Shown: piece after piece, positions 25,813 to 34,857 of the stretch
Layout of the letters: the number at the start of each line of letters is the position of its first letter
Position numbering within the stretch: position 1 is the stretch's first letter
Assembly (NCBI GenBank): GCA_016710075.1
Contig: JADJLO010000010.1
Location: 1-41,228 of the forward strand
DNA: 41,228 nucleotides
Source: Acidobacteriota bacterium
GTDB lineage: Bacteria; Acidobacteriota; Blastocatellia; RBC074
Direction of reading: 5' to 3'
Program-made: the position numbers and the translations under genes
Notes under the pieces: model-generated
What the model saw: the letters and a program-made list of their open reading frames with translations, nothing else
Told to the model about the DNA's origin: nothing
The model's database searches: none

Positions 25813-26886
25813 TTGCGAAAGATCGCGGGAATTCCAGAATGCTTGTCTGTCTCGATTATTTCCGGCAGCTTGATTATTCCGGGTTTGATTCTGGCAGCGG
25901 TTTCGATGGCGGCCGGGAAACCACTGTTGAGCCGCTACGAGTACGTTCAGCTTCATATGGGGACGCAGTTCCGGATCGTGCTCTATGCGCCGGATGGCGC
26001 GAAGGCCGGCGAGGCCGCCGATCTTGCGTTCGCAAGAATTACGGAACTTGACAATATCATGAGCGATTATCGCATGGAGAGCGAATTGAACAGGCTTTGC
26101 CGGCTCTCCGGCGGCCCTCCGGTCAGGGTAAGTGATGATCTTTTTAAGGTACTCGCTCTTTCAAAGAAGCTGTCCGAGCGAACCGGAGGCGCCTTTGATA
26201 TCACCGCCGGTCCCGTCATCAGGCTGTGGCGCCGCGCTCGAAGGACCCTGGAATTGCCCGACAAAGCCCGGCTTGGAAGGGCCCGGCTGCTGACCGGATA
26301 TCGCTATCTGCATCTTGATGAATCTCAAAAATCGGTCAGGCTCGAAAAAGCGGGCATGCAACTCGACCTCGGAGCTATCGCCAAGGGATACGCGGCGGAT
26401 GCCGCGATGGATGTTCTCAAGTCTCAAGGCATTCGAATCGCACTCGTGGCGGCAGGCGGAGACATCGTAGTCAGCGAATCTCCTCCGGGAGAAAACGGCT
26501 GGAATATCGCGATTGCGCCTTTGTCGACAGGCGGAAAAAGCGCCGGTAAACAAGCTGTTCTGTTGGTGAATGCTGCAGTTTCTACGTCGGGGGATGCTCA
26601 ACAGTTCGTCGAAATCGGCGGGGTGAGATATTCTCACATTGTCGATCCGCGAACCGGGATCGGGCTCAAAGGGAGGAGCAGCGTTACTGTTATCGCGCCG
26701 AACGGAACCACATCCGATTCGCTGGCAACCGCTCTGAGTGTGCTTGGTTCACGGCGTGGTCTGCAGCTTGTAGATTCGATCGACGGCACGGCGGCCTCTT
26801 TTACAGTCGTCGATGAAAAAGGACCACGCGTCGATGTGTCTAAAAGGTGGAATGATTTTCCTGTACCCAAGGAGTCTTTTAAATGA
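25813..26886 (+). CDS. apbE: FAD:protein FMN transferase (ApbE family)
   Basis: The family attaches FMN through a phosphoester to Thr/Ser of exported flavoproteins. A TTG start follows AGGAGG, and the N-terminus (LIIPGLILAAVSMAAG) is a signal or anchor segment. Characteristic parts are YEYVQLHMGTQFRIVLYAP, ITAGPVIRLWRR, the metal/FAD site QLDLGAIAKGYAADAAMD, VAAGGDIVVSE, STSGDAQQF and the conserved HIVDPRTG. At 357 residues the length is normal. The stop overlaps the next start (ATGA), so translation is coupled to the FGE-like gene. No obvious flavinylation target is encoded nearby. Confidence 0.9.
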   Translation: MRKIAGIPECLSVSIISGSLIIPGLILAAVSMAAGKPLLSRYEYVQLHMGTQFRIVLYAPDGAKAGEAADLAFARITELDNIMSDYRMESELNRLCRLSGGPPVRVSDDLFKVLALSKKLSERTGGAFDITAGPVIRLWRRARRTLELPDKARLGRARLLTGYRYLHLDESQKSVRLEKAGMQLDLGAIAKGYAADAAMDVLKSQGIRIALVAAGGDIVVSESPPGENGWNIAIAPLSTGGKSAGKQAVLLVNAAVSTSGDAQQFVEIGGVRYSHIVDPRTGIGLKGRSSVTVIAPNGTTSDSLATALSVLGSRRGLQLVDSIDGTAASFTVVDEKGPRVDVSKRWNDFPVPKESFK

Positions 26887-27920
26887 AGCAGCTTAATGTT
26901 GTTCTCTTCATCATCATCATCATTACTGTCCTCGTGATTTTTTCTTCAGTGCCCGGGAAGACCCGGGGAATACAGAATCCATCAGAGATGAAGCCATATG
27001 TAGAGGTCGTCCCGGAGACGAAAGTGTCGTTCGAAATGATTCCGATACCCGCCGGCACTTTCATGATGGGAAGTCCGGCTGCGGAAAAAGGGCGCACCGA
27101 GGATGAAGGACCTCAGCACGAAGTGTCGATCCCGGCCTTCTGGATGGGAAAGATGGAAGTCACATGGGATGAATACGATGTCTTCGCCTTCAGCAGGGAC
27201 ATCTCCAAAGACCGGCCTGCGACCCTTGCTGCCAATGATAAACAGCAGCCTTCAGGGGCTGACGCGCTAACCAGACCGACCCCGCCATACGCAGATGAAT
27301 CGTTCGGGTTTGGCAAGGGCAAGCGTCCGGCCATCAGTATGACTCATCACGCGGCGATTGAATATTGCCGGTGGCTCTCGGCAAAAACCGGAAAACTCTA
27401 TCGTCTCCCCACTGAAGCCGAATGGGAGTATGCTTGCAGAGCCGGGTCCAAATCCGCCTATTCTTTCGGAGATGATCCGTCAAAAGCTGGAGAATATGCC
27501 TGGTCTCTGGATAATTCCGATGGGATGCCCCATCCTGTGGGCGGGAGGAAGCCAAACGCTTGGGGCCTTTACGATATGCACGGCAATGTCGCCGAATGGG
27601 TGATCGACCAGTACAGCAAGGATTTTTATAAAGACTCAAAGCCGGGCGCTCCCCTGCTATTTCCAGTCCGACTGCCAAATGATAAAAGATATCCCAACGT
27701 AGTCCGAGGCGGGTCATGGGACGATGAGCCGAAGTCGCTGCGCAGTGCCGCGAGGCGCGCGTCGAACGAGAACTGGAGCATGCGCGATCCTCAGTCGCCC
27801 CAGAGCATCTGGTGGCATACTGAGGCAATCACAGTAGGATTCCGAGTCGTTCGCCCGCTCGAAGAACAGAAGGCGCTCAAAGGTTTTCGTTCAAAGGTGA
27901 CCAGAAGCAGCCCGAATTAG
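26883..27920 (+). CDS. Formylglycine-generating-enzyme-like (SUMF1/EgtB-type fold) protein without the catalytic cysteine pair
   Basis: A 345-residue exported protein. An N-terminal hydrophobic segment (VVLFIIIIITVLVIFSS) is followed by the FGE-sulfatase fold: IPAGTFMMGS, AFWMGKMEVTWDEYDVF, RLPTEAEWEYACRAGSKSAY, YDMHGNVAEWVIDQYSKDFY and NVVRGGSWDDEPKSLRSAAR. The C-terminal region lacks the two copper-binding cysteines of true formylglycine-generating enzymes; after RGGSW it reads DDEPK. It is probably a non-FGE member acting as a binding or other modifying protein in the periplasm. It is coupled to apbE by a 4-bp overlap. Confidence 0.82.
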   Translation: MKQLNVVLFIIIIITVLVIFSSVPGKTRGIQNPSEMKPYVEVVPETKVSFEMIPIPAGTFMMGSPAAEKGRTEDEGPQHEVSIPAFWMGKMEVTWDEYDVFAFSRDISKDRPATLAANDKQQPSGADALTRPTPPYADESFGFGKGKRPAISMTHHAAIEYCRWLSAKTGKLYRLPTEAEWEYACRAGSKSAYSFGDDPSKAGEYAWSLDNSDGMPHPVGGRKPNAWGLYDMHGNVAEWVIDQYSKDFYKDSKPGAPLLFPVRLPNDKRYPNVVRGGSWDDEPKSLRSAARRASNENWSMRDPQSPQSIWWHTEAITVGFRVVRPLEEQKALKGFRSKVTRSSPN

Positions 27921-27992
27921 ATTGGTAACTGATACTGACATAGACTATCAACCTGCATTTTGAAGTCCAATACAACCAGGAGGCCGTTTAAT

Positions 27993-29297
27993 ATGAGTAA
28001 TGACAGGAAAGAAAACAACTCAACACGCCGTGATTTTCTGAAGACGAGCACTGCGGTGGCGCTGGGCAGTGCGCTCACTTCGGAGATGAACTTTATTCCG
28101 GGGGCATACGCCCAGGGCAGCGATCAGATCAGGATCGGACTGATCGGCTGCGGCGGACGCGGAACCGGCGCGGCGAGAAATGCGATAATGTCTGCGCCCG
28201 GAGTCAAGCTGATCGCCATGGCAGACGCCTTCAAGGACAGGCTCGATGAGAGCCGCACCAGCCTGATGAAGGATCTGAGCGACAAGGTCGATGTGCCCGA
28301 TAGCCGCACTTTCGTCGGCCTCGACGGATTCAAAAAGCTTCTGGCGATCGGCGAAATCAATTATGTGATCCTGGCAACTCCTCCCGGCTTCAGGCCGGAG
28401 CATCTCAAAGCCGCCGTTGAAGCAGGCAAGAACATCTTTACGGAAAAACCCGTTGCCGTTGACGGTTACGGCATCCGCACCGTTCTTGAAGTATACGAAA
28501 AAGCCAAAGCCAAGGGGCTCGGCATCGCCGCCGGCACTCAGCGCCGCCACCAGGCCGCATACATCGAAACCATGAAACAGGTTCACGACGGAGCGATCGG
28601 CCAGATCGTCGCCGCCAGATGTTACTGGAATCAGGGCAGCCTGTGGAAAAAAGACCGCCAGCCGGCATGGTCGGATCTCGAATGGCAGATGCGCAACTGG
28701 CTCTATTTCACCTGGCTTTCGGGCGATCACATCGTCGAACAGCATGTGCATAACATTGACGTGGTCAACTGGGCCATGGGAACTCACCCGGTCAGGGCCG
28801 TCGGCATGGGAGGTCGTCAGGTGCGCACCGATGCAGCTTACGGTCACATCTTCGATCACTTCGCCATTGATTTCGAATATGAGAACGGAGCACATCTGAT
28901 GAGCATGTGCCGGCAGATAGATGGCTGCGAAAAGAATGTCTCCGAGTTCCTTGTCGGAACGAAGGGACAGTGCTCAACGGCCGATGACCGCAAGAATTTC
29001 TCGATCAGCGGCGAGAAGACCTGGCGATTCCCCCGCGAAAAGAGCATCGATCCGTACCAGCAGGAACATACCGATCTGATCGAAAGCATCAGAGCAGGCA
29101 AGCCGCTCAATGAGCTCAAGAACGTCGCCGAAAGCACGCTCTCTGCGATCATGGGCCGCATGTCGGCTTACACCGGCAAGGCCGTCACCTGGGATCAGGC
29201 TCTCAATTCAAAAGATATGCTCGTCCCGGCGAAACTCGAATGGGGCGCGATGGCGGTGCCTCCAATCGCCGTTCCGGGCAAGACCGAACTCACTTAA
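27993..29297 (+). CDS. Tat-exported Gfo/Idh/MocA family oxidoreductase
   Basis: The 434-residue protein has a Tat signal NSTRRDFLKTSTAVALGSAL. The NAD-binding motif is IRIGLIGCGGRGTGAARNAI, the substrate pocket follows with FTEKPVAVDGYGIRTV (the EKP motif), and the second domain includes RRHQAAYIETMKQVHDGAIG. Start 27993 is chosen because AGGAGG lies 9 nt upstream; a longer TTG-initiated frame has no ribosome-binding site. Such secreted family members act on sugars or sugar acids in the periplasm with bound NAD(P). It is intact, in contrast to the truncated GH109-like relative at 6.8 kb. The operon could include the FGE-like gene 72 bp upstream. Confidence 0.88.
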   Translation: MSNDRKENNSTRRDFLKTSTAVALGSALTSEMNFIPGAYAQGSDQIRIGLIGCGGRGTGAARNAIMSAPGVKLIAMADAFKDRLDESRTSLMKDLSDKVDVPDSRTFVGLDGFKKLLAIGEINYVILATPPGFRPEHLKAAVEAGKNIFTEKPVAVDGYGIRTVLEVYEKAKAKGLGIAAGTQRRHQAAYIETMKQVHDGAIGQIVAARCYWNQGSLWKKDRQPAWSDLEWQMRNWLYFTWLSGDHIVEQHVHNIDVVNWAMGTHPVRAVGMGGRQVRTDAAYGHIFDHFAIDFEYENGAHLMSMCRQIDGCEKNVSEFLVGTKGQCSTADDRKNFSISGEKTWRFPREKSIDPYQQEHTDLIESIRAGKPLNELKNVAESTLSAIMGRMSAYTGKAVTWDQALNSKDMLVPAKLEWGAMAVPPIAVPGKTELT

Positions 29298-29312
29298 TCG
29301 CACAGTTTGCGA

Positions 29313-29385
29313 AACAAAGGCGGAAAAGACGAAGCGAACGGGAAACACATCATTTCCCGTTCGCTTCGTCTTTTCCGCCTTTGTT
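29313..29385. terminator. 33-bp perfect inverted repeat between convergent genes
   Basis: The left arm (29313-29345) and right arm (29353-29385) are exact reverse complements over 33 bp with a 7-nt loop CACATCA. The outer part reads AACAAAGGCGGAAAAGACGA. Stops of both convergent genes (29297 and 29403) lie outside it. It would form a very stable hairpin and probably terminates transcription from both sides. There is no T run directly after either arm. Confidence 0.85.
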
Positions 29386-29402
29386 GGGGAGGCCTCAATA
29401 AT

Positions 29403-29951
29403 CTACCTGGGATCAAATGACCAGTATTTGCTTTCAAGCAGCCGGCCCCATTTTTCGTCGAATGGATGAACGTATGTCGATTTGACCTGATCGCGATAGA
29501 GATCCCGCCCGTCATTCGCCCACTCGAAGATCGAGCCTTCGAGGTTCTTGACGTTCGAATAACCGGACTTTTTCAGTTTCTGAGCAAGTTGTGAAGATCT
29601 GTAGCCGATCGAGCAGTAGATGACAACAGGGTGATCCATCGAATGTCCCTTGAGGGCTTCGAGAGCCTGGCTCTCGTTTTCAGCAAGGAGGGCATTTTGG
29701 AGATGGCTCACCGCATATTCTTTGGCGGATCTGGCGTCGAGTAGCAGCGGCTTAGCGGCTTCGGGCTTTGGTAGCAGCGCGGCCAGTTCAGCCGTACTCA
29801 CCTGATCGACGTCCGGAAACTTCTCCCGGACCATCTTTTTCATCGCCGGCCATTCGGGATTGGCCTGGCCTGTCGGTGTGGCGTCGCTGCCGGTCCTGCG
29901 ACATGCGCTCAATATTATGAGCACGGCGGCGAATAAAATCAGAATCTTCAT
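29403..29951 (-). CDS. Rhodanese-domain lipoprotein
   Basis: The 182-residue protein has a lipoprotein signal with lipobox LSAC (C17). A single rhodanese fold follows: KPLLLDARSAKEYAVSHLQN and the active-site loop VVIYCSIGYRSS with Cys113, then GYSNVKNLEGSIFEWANDG. Loop length CSIGYR is of the single-domain sulfurtransferase or phosphatase-like kind. It probably acts at the periplasmic face in sulfur transfer or as a binding protein. It is the last gene of the minus-strand operon, 14 bp after the nucleoside hydrolase. Confidence 0.88.
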   Translation of the reverse strand: MKILILFAAVLIILSACRRTGSDATPTGQANPEWPAMKKMVREKFPDVDQVSTAELAALLPKPEAAKPLLLDARSAKEYAVSHLQNALLAENESQALEALKGHSMDHPVVIYCSIGYRSSQLAQKLKKSGYSNVKNLEGSIFEWANDGRDLYRDQVKSTYVHPFDEKWGRLLESKYWSFDPR

Positions 29952-29965
29952 CGAGAACCCCGGTG

Positions 29966-30952
29966 TTATTTGAGCAGTCTCCTCATCAGGTCATCTTTGA
30001 AACCTGGTTTGGGTGTATGGCAGTAGCGAAGAGTTCGCTTTGATGCGACATCTTTTGAGACTATCAGATATGGTTTATTCGCAGGTTTTTGTGGTTTGGT
30101 GTCATCCGGCAATGACCTGATCTCTGCGGGCAGATTTTCACATTCGATAAGATCGGGGGATGTGACGAACCCGACAGCCAGCGTGTCGAATGGGTTGAAG
30201 CCGTCGGTGCCGAATTTATCGCTCCACATTCCCAGCCAATCCGAGGCTGGTTTCACCAGATACCTCGCGCCTTCACTCGCGGCAGCAAGCCTGTCTATAT
30301 CGACTCGCTTCATCCAGACCTTCGATGAGACCTCCCAGGGAGCGAGCACGATGGGCGCTTTCGAATCGAGCAGCACCTGGAATCCCGGCGCATCAAGCTC
30401 GAAATTGAAATCGCGGAATGGCGGCGCATTTTTATTTCCGGCACTGAAATGCTGATCGGGTCTGCGACCGGCCACGGCCACAATTGCCGTGATCTGACCG
30501 TAGAGTTCCGGATGATTCTTCAAAAGTGTCGCAACGTTTGTCACCGGTCCGAGGGCGAGTATTGTCAGCCTCTCTTTCTTGAGCGCGGCAGCCATGGCGC
30601 GCGACGCATCGGTCTCTTCGCCAAGCTGTTCGGCCCGTGAAGCTCCGGCGTAGCATTTAAGCCCCTTTGGTCCGAACATGGCCACGATCTCCTGCCCGAT
30701 CGGCCAGGCTGCTTCAAACGGAGCGTTACCGTACACGACGCTGACTCCGCGAATCTCCAGTTCAGGAGAATTGAATGCCTGAATCAAGGCGAATCCGTCG
30801 TCGACTTCATGCACTCCCGGTGCGACAGATGGATCTGTGTCGATCCAAACGGCTGTCTTTCCTGCGGCCATTTCCGGCATCTTTTCCTTCGTTTTTGAGC
30901 ACGCGACCAAAGATAACAGCAGGGCGATCAATATCAATGACGATTTTCTCAA
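29966..30952 (-). CDS. Inosine/uridine-preferring nucleoside hydrolase, exported lipoprotein
   Basis: A 328-residue hydrolase. The start is a TTG with GGAGA 8 nt upstream, and it overlaps the previous stop (TTGA). The lipobox is LVAC (C18). The calcium/ribose site is recognisable, but altered: VWIDTDPSVAPGVHEVDDGF has an insertion between DTDP and the DD pair, where usual members read DTDPGxDD. LTILALGPVTNVATLL and DFNFELDAPGFQVLL are typical. It would cleave nucleosides into base and ribose outside the cytoplasm, which fits scavenging. Confidence 0.85.
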   Translation of the reverse strand: MRKSSLILIALLLSLVACSKTKEKMPEMAAGKTAVWIDTDPSVAPGVHEVDDGFALIQAFNSPELEIRGVSVVYGNAPFEAAWPIGQEIVAMFGPKGLKCYAGASRAEQLGEETDASRAMAAALKKERLTILALGPVTNVATLLKNHPELYGQITAIVAVAGRRPDQHFSAGNKNAPPFRDFNFELDAPGFQVLLDSKAPIVLAPWEVSSKVWMKRVDIDRLAAASEGARYLVKPASDWLGMWSDKFGTDGFNPFDTLAVGFVTSPDLIECENLPAEIRSLPDDTKPQKPANKPYLIVSKDVASKRTLRYCHTPKPGFKDDLMRRLLK

Positions 30953-32006
30953 GGATGTTTCTCCGATGACTTTGTTTGTCCTACGAGCACCAGTCTGACA
31001 GACAGATCAAGTAGCTGACGTTTCTTTTCGATTCCGTAATTCAATGGAAGCTGGGCGACTCCGGTCAGTCGCCGCATGATCTCGGTTCCGGCAAACTGAT
31101 TGATAAGCTGCCTGTCGGGCGATCGATCAGTCTTGTATGACTCAAGCAACAGATCTGCAAAACCGTCCGGTTGTTCTGCAAGGTAAAGATGCGCGATAAA
31201 AAAACCCCAAGGTCGAATTCAGGCGGGCCGAAGAAACAGAATTCCGGATCGATCACTTGCAGTCCTTTGCCGGTTCTCAACCAGCTTCCAGGGAAAAAAT
31301 CACCATGCAACAGAGCCATGCCGTCAGCGAGATAAGTTTCTCCGAGCGAGGTGACTTTTTCGACGTATGCCACATTGTTCTTGAGATCCTCTGCGGCCTT
31401 CTCAAGCCCCGGGGTGATCGCGTCAAGATTCAAGCCATTACTCTGCATCAGAGGGATCGAAAAAATATGCTGGTGGTTGAGCGCCCGCATCTCCCGGTTG
31501 GAGAGATCGGATTTACCCGCGGAGTTGATAAATGCGCCGTGCAGATGGGAAAGATACGCGGCAAGCTCCTCAATCTCGTCTCTTGTGAGTCTCTCGCCGC
31601 GATAAAGAGAAGTGCAGTCCTGGGCCTCCCCAAGATCTTCGAGCATCAGGATTCGTGAAACCTCATCCAGACCCAGAAGAACCGGCATACGCGACGAAAT
31701 AAACGAATTGCCTGAAATCGCCAGGTAAAAACCGCCCTCGACTATGCCGCGATCCCAGGGCGCAGATATCTGCGGGTATTTCTCAACCCACGGGCGCGCC
31801 TGTTTGAGGATGAATGACCGCTCAGAGGTCTCCACCCGGAGCGTGTAATTCATATTGCCTTCACCGGCTTTCCCGGCGGAGATCACACGCTCGTCAGTAT
31901 TGAGCCAGCCTTTTAAGCCCAAAAAATGATTGATCCCGGTTAAATCATCGGCGTCAAGAAAAAAGACTCCCGGATGATTCTGATGAAATTGATCACGAAG
32001 TTTCAT
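30949..32006 (-). CDS. Methylthioribose kinase-like / APH-family phosphotransferase, one frameshift
   Basis: A kinase-fold protein. Motifs are GEGNMNYTLRVETSERSFILKQARP (given in parts: GEGNMNYTLRV, SFILKQARP), MLEDLGEAQDCTSLY, and the catalytic region MALLHGDFFPGSWLRTGKG with VIDPEFCFFGPPEFDLGVF. The VIDPEF...GPxxFDLG form is characteristic of 5-methylthioribose kinase among the APH family. As given, the frame runs out at 31065. The A7 run at 31198-31204 has probably lost one A. Restoring it gives IAHLYLAEQPDGFADLLLES and continues to a stop at 30949, which overlaps the next start. Corrected length is about 352 residues. Substrate specificity is inferred. Confidence 0.75.
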
Positions 32007-32045
32007 ATTTACCCATGAATTGTACTTGAAGTGAGGAGGATAATA

Positions 32046-32151
32046 GCATGGAGTTCCGCCTTCGCATGGAGTTCCGCCTTTAGGCGGAACCGTTCAGTAT
32101 TGAAACGTTCCGCCTGAAGGCGGAACTCCATGCGAAGGCGGAACTCCATGC
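32046..32151. repeat. Large GCATGGAGTTCCGCC palindrome in a divergent promoter region
   Basis: A 45-nt left arm (32046-32090) and right arm (32107-32151) are reverse complements with one mismatch. Each arm holds two GCATGGAGTTCCGCC units. The loop is 16 nt. The flank continues with GGAGCGCAAGCATCTCGCTTGC, itself containing GCAAGC...GCTTGC pairing, shown here by those parts only. The element lies between divergently transcribed genes (32006 minus, 32265 plus), so it cannot be a terminator for either. Confidence 0.85.
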
Positions 32152-32264
32152 GATGCGAATGATGATCTGGAGCGCAAGCATCTCGCTTGCCTTTAATTGA
32201 TGGTTCAATACAATAAATTTTACATACAGAGCATTATAGGATTTTTTGACCGGGAGGCTTGATC

Positions 32265-34836
32265 ATGTCGAAAGTCAATAACCGCTATTTCATCTTCTTG
32301 GTTTTTGCAATCAGTATTGTTGCGGGGATATTTGCTTTTTCCATCGCTGCACAGCAGGTGAGTCTGCCGCAGCGGGTCAGCAAGTTGCGTGTAGAGATCA
32401 ATACAATTCAGACGAGTGCCTCAAACTTTGACGACCGGCTCAGGACCCTCAGGGAATGGGGTGATGATCTGGCATCGAGGGGCAGATTCACGCCTCAGGT
32501 CATGCCTGTCATGTTCTTCCGTGCGTTGACTGCCGGGCTCAATCAGGAATCATCGAGAACCATTTCTTCCTGGACTCAGATACTGGGATTTATTGAAGAC
32601 AATTACGGGAAGACCGGCGAATTCAAACGAACCGACAAAAATCAATTGATTGCCGGTGAGTTCACCACGCTTACGCTCGAATACACGGTTGGAGCCATTG
32701 AGGCGAAGCCGGGCGGCATCTTCCGCATCGGCCAGCATTTCATGTCGGATGGTGCGAGGATCCAGAACTCGAACCCTGAAGGTCACTCGTTCGTTACTTT
32801 CAAGGCATCGAGACAGGACGTAGAACTGGAGAATACGACTTCGAACTGGTACAGCGCTTATGGCGGTTTCAGAGCGCCGGAGCCGATGCCGGCCGTGAGG
32901 ATCAAAACAGGAACACTCACTCGTGGGGATAAGATTACGATCACGCTCGGCGATACGACGGGTGGAAGCAAAGGCTTCAGCGTTCAGACGCGCGACGGGG
33001 ACAACTACCGGTTCCCGCTGGAGTTTGACCCCGCGGGCAATGGAGTCTTCGTCCCGGTTGGCGTTGTTTCAAACGTGATCATCGGGAGTGGACCGGCTTT
33101 GATCAACGCGATAGTTCCTTCAGTCGCCGGCAGCGGAGAGAGTTTTTCACTGCGACTGAGGGTTGAAGATAAATATTTCAACCCGGCCGCATTCAATGGC
33201 GGTTCATTCACGGTCAAGCTCGATAACAAAATCGCAGGGCAGATCAAAATTCCTGCAGGCGAAGTTTCGGGGCGTCTGGATGGAATCAGAATCCCGAAAG
33301 AAGGGGCCTACAAATTTCAGGTCGTCGATGACAGCGGCGAGATTTCCTGTCAGAGCAATCCGATACTGATTGAAAACAATCCCGGGCAGCGGATTTACTG
33401 GGGCGAGCTTCACGGCCATTCCGGATGGGAAGAGGGCACCGGATCCGTTCAGCGCTACTACTGGTTTGCGCGTGATGTGGCATTTCTGGATTTCGCCTCG
33501 CTCACCGGCCACGATGCGATGATGATCCGGCCCGCATGGGAAGACATCAGGCGTGAAACCGCAAAAGTGAATCAGCCGGGAAGGTTCGTGGCCTACATGG
33601 GTTATGAATGGACGGTTGGAATTGATAATGGCGGCCATCACAATGTCTTTTTCAAAAACGACAAGGGGAATTATGTCACTGCCTGGGACGCTCCGCGTCT
33701 GCCGCAGCTTTATGAGAAGCTCAAAGCCATCGATGCGGTGGATAACGTGCTGGTCATCCCTCATGCTCATCAGACTGGGAACTGGACATACAACGATGCC
33801 GAGATCGAGCGTCTTGTCGAGATCTATTCGATGCACGGCAGCTTTGAATATTTCGGGCAGAAGTTTCTTCAGCGAGGTTATCGCCTTGGTCTGATTGGAG
33901 CGAGCGACAATCACACGGGACATCCGGGTTACAGCCCTGCCCAGACATCGACGCGAGGCGGACTGGCCGCGGTCTACTCCCCGACACTCGACAGGGACGG
34001 AATCTGGAAGGGCATGCGTGATAGAGCCACCTATGCGACCAGCGGAAAAAGAATGGTTGTCAAACTTTCGGTTGACGACAAGACTCCGGGACAGTCGACC
34101 GGCGTCGGCAAGATGCCCGTCATCCGCGCCAGGGTTCTGGGGACCGCCGCAATCGATCATATCGATGTCATTCATAACGGGCAGGTTGAGTATCGCAGCG
34201 ATTATCTGAGTCCGGTTGACAACAAGCCGGCGGGCATACAGGTTATGTTCACGTCGCCGACCGAGACCCCGGGGACGAAGTGAAGTTCCCTTGAATGGGG
34301 TCACCTGGCAGGGCTGGATCGAGGTTTCTAATGGTACGATCGCATCGATTGCGCCGCTCGGCGCCGATCATTTCACGGACAAATTTGTCAGAACCGATTT
34401 CCGCCGGGTCTGGTTTGTCTGCAAGACCAGAGGAGATTTCGATGGAGTCATGGCTCACCCTGACCGATGCTCCGTCGGATACTCAGGTGAAGGTCCGCAT
34501 TACTTCAGTCAAACGCGACGAGGGGCCTCAGGGCGGTAGCTGCCGTTCGGCGTCTCCGAGCCCGGCGCTATGGCCGATAGGGCCCTCTACGAATACACCT
34601 TCAAGGCGAATGAGACAGCTTCGACCCAGGGTATATTCGAGGTTCCGCAGTTCGGATTCGTATATGCCCGCAAAGTCAATGCGGCAGGCAGTTGGGATGC
34701 GAAATTCAGTTACAGGCCGGCAAAGCTGCCTGCTCAGAATGATTATTATTACCTGCGTGTTGTGCAGGTTGATGGTGAAGCCGCATGGAGTTCTCCAATC
34801 TGGGTGGGAGAGCCGGCCGTCAAAGAGAAGAAATAA
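32265..34836 (+). CDS. DUF3604 family exported protein, about three or four frameshifts at the 3' end
   Basis: The gene starts at ATG 32265 with GGGAGG 7 nt upstream. A signal peptide (YFIFLVFAISIVAGIFAFSI) leads into a beta-rich region. The DUF3604 core follows at about 380-620: IYWGELHGHSGWEEGTGSV, FASLTGHDAMM, VAYMGYEWTVG, VLVIPHAHQTG, LIGASDNHTGHPG. The conserved His and Asp residues resemble a PHP-like metal hydrolase site. The first frame stops at 34283 (PTETPGTK). Frame changes near 34277, 34440 and 34545 give NGVTWQGWIEVSNGTIAS, MESWLTLTDAPSDTQVKVRI and YEYTFKANETASTQGIF up to 34836, for about 856 residues. The function of the family is not established. Confidence 0.82.
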
Positions 34837-34857
34837 CCGGGATTAAAAGAATATTTT

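Noticed and set aside
28020..28895. 291-codon minus-strand frame opposite the Gfo/Idh/MocA gene
   Set aside because: The plus-strand protein is complete with NAD and EKP motifs; the antisense frame has no family features and follows from codon bias.
33204..34304. 366-codon open frame on the minus strand opposite the DUF3604 gene
   Set aside because: It is antisense to strongly conserved DUF3604 motifs, has no recognisable domain or ribosome-binding site, and its Arg/Pro/Asp-rich composition is that of a shadow frame.
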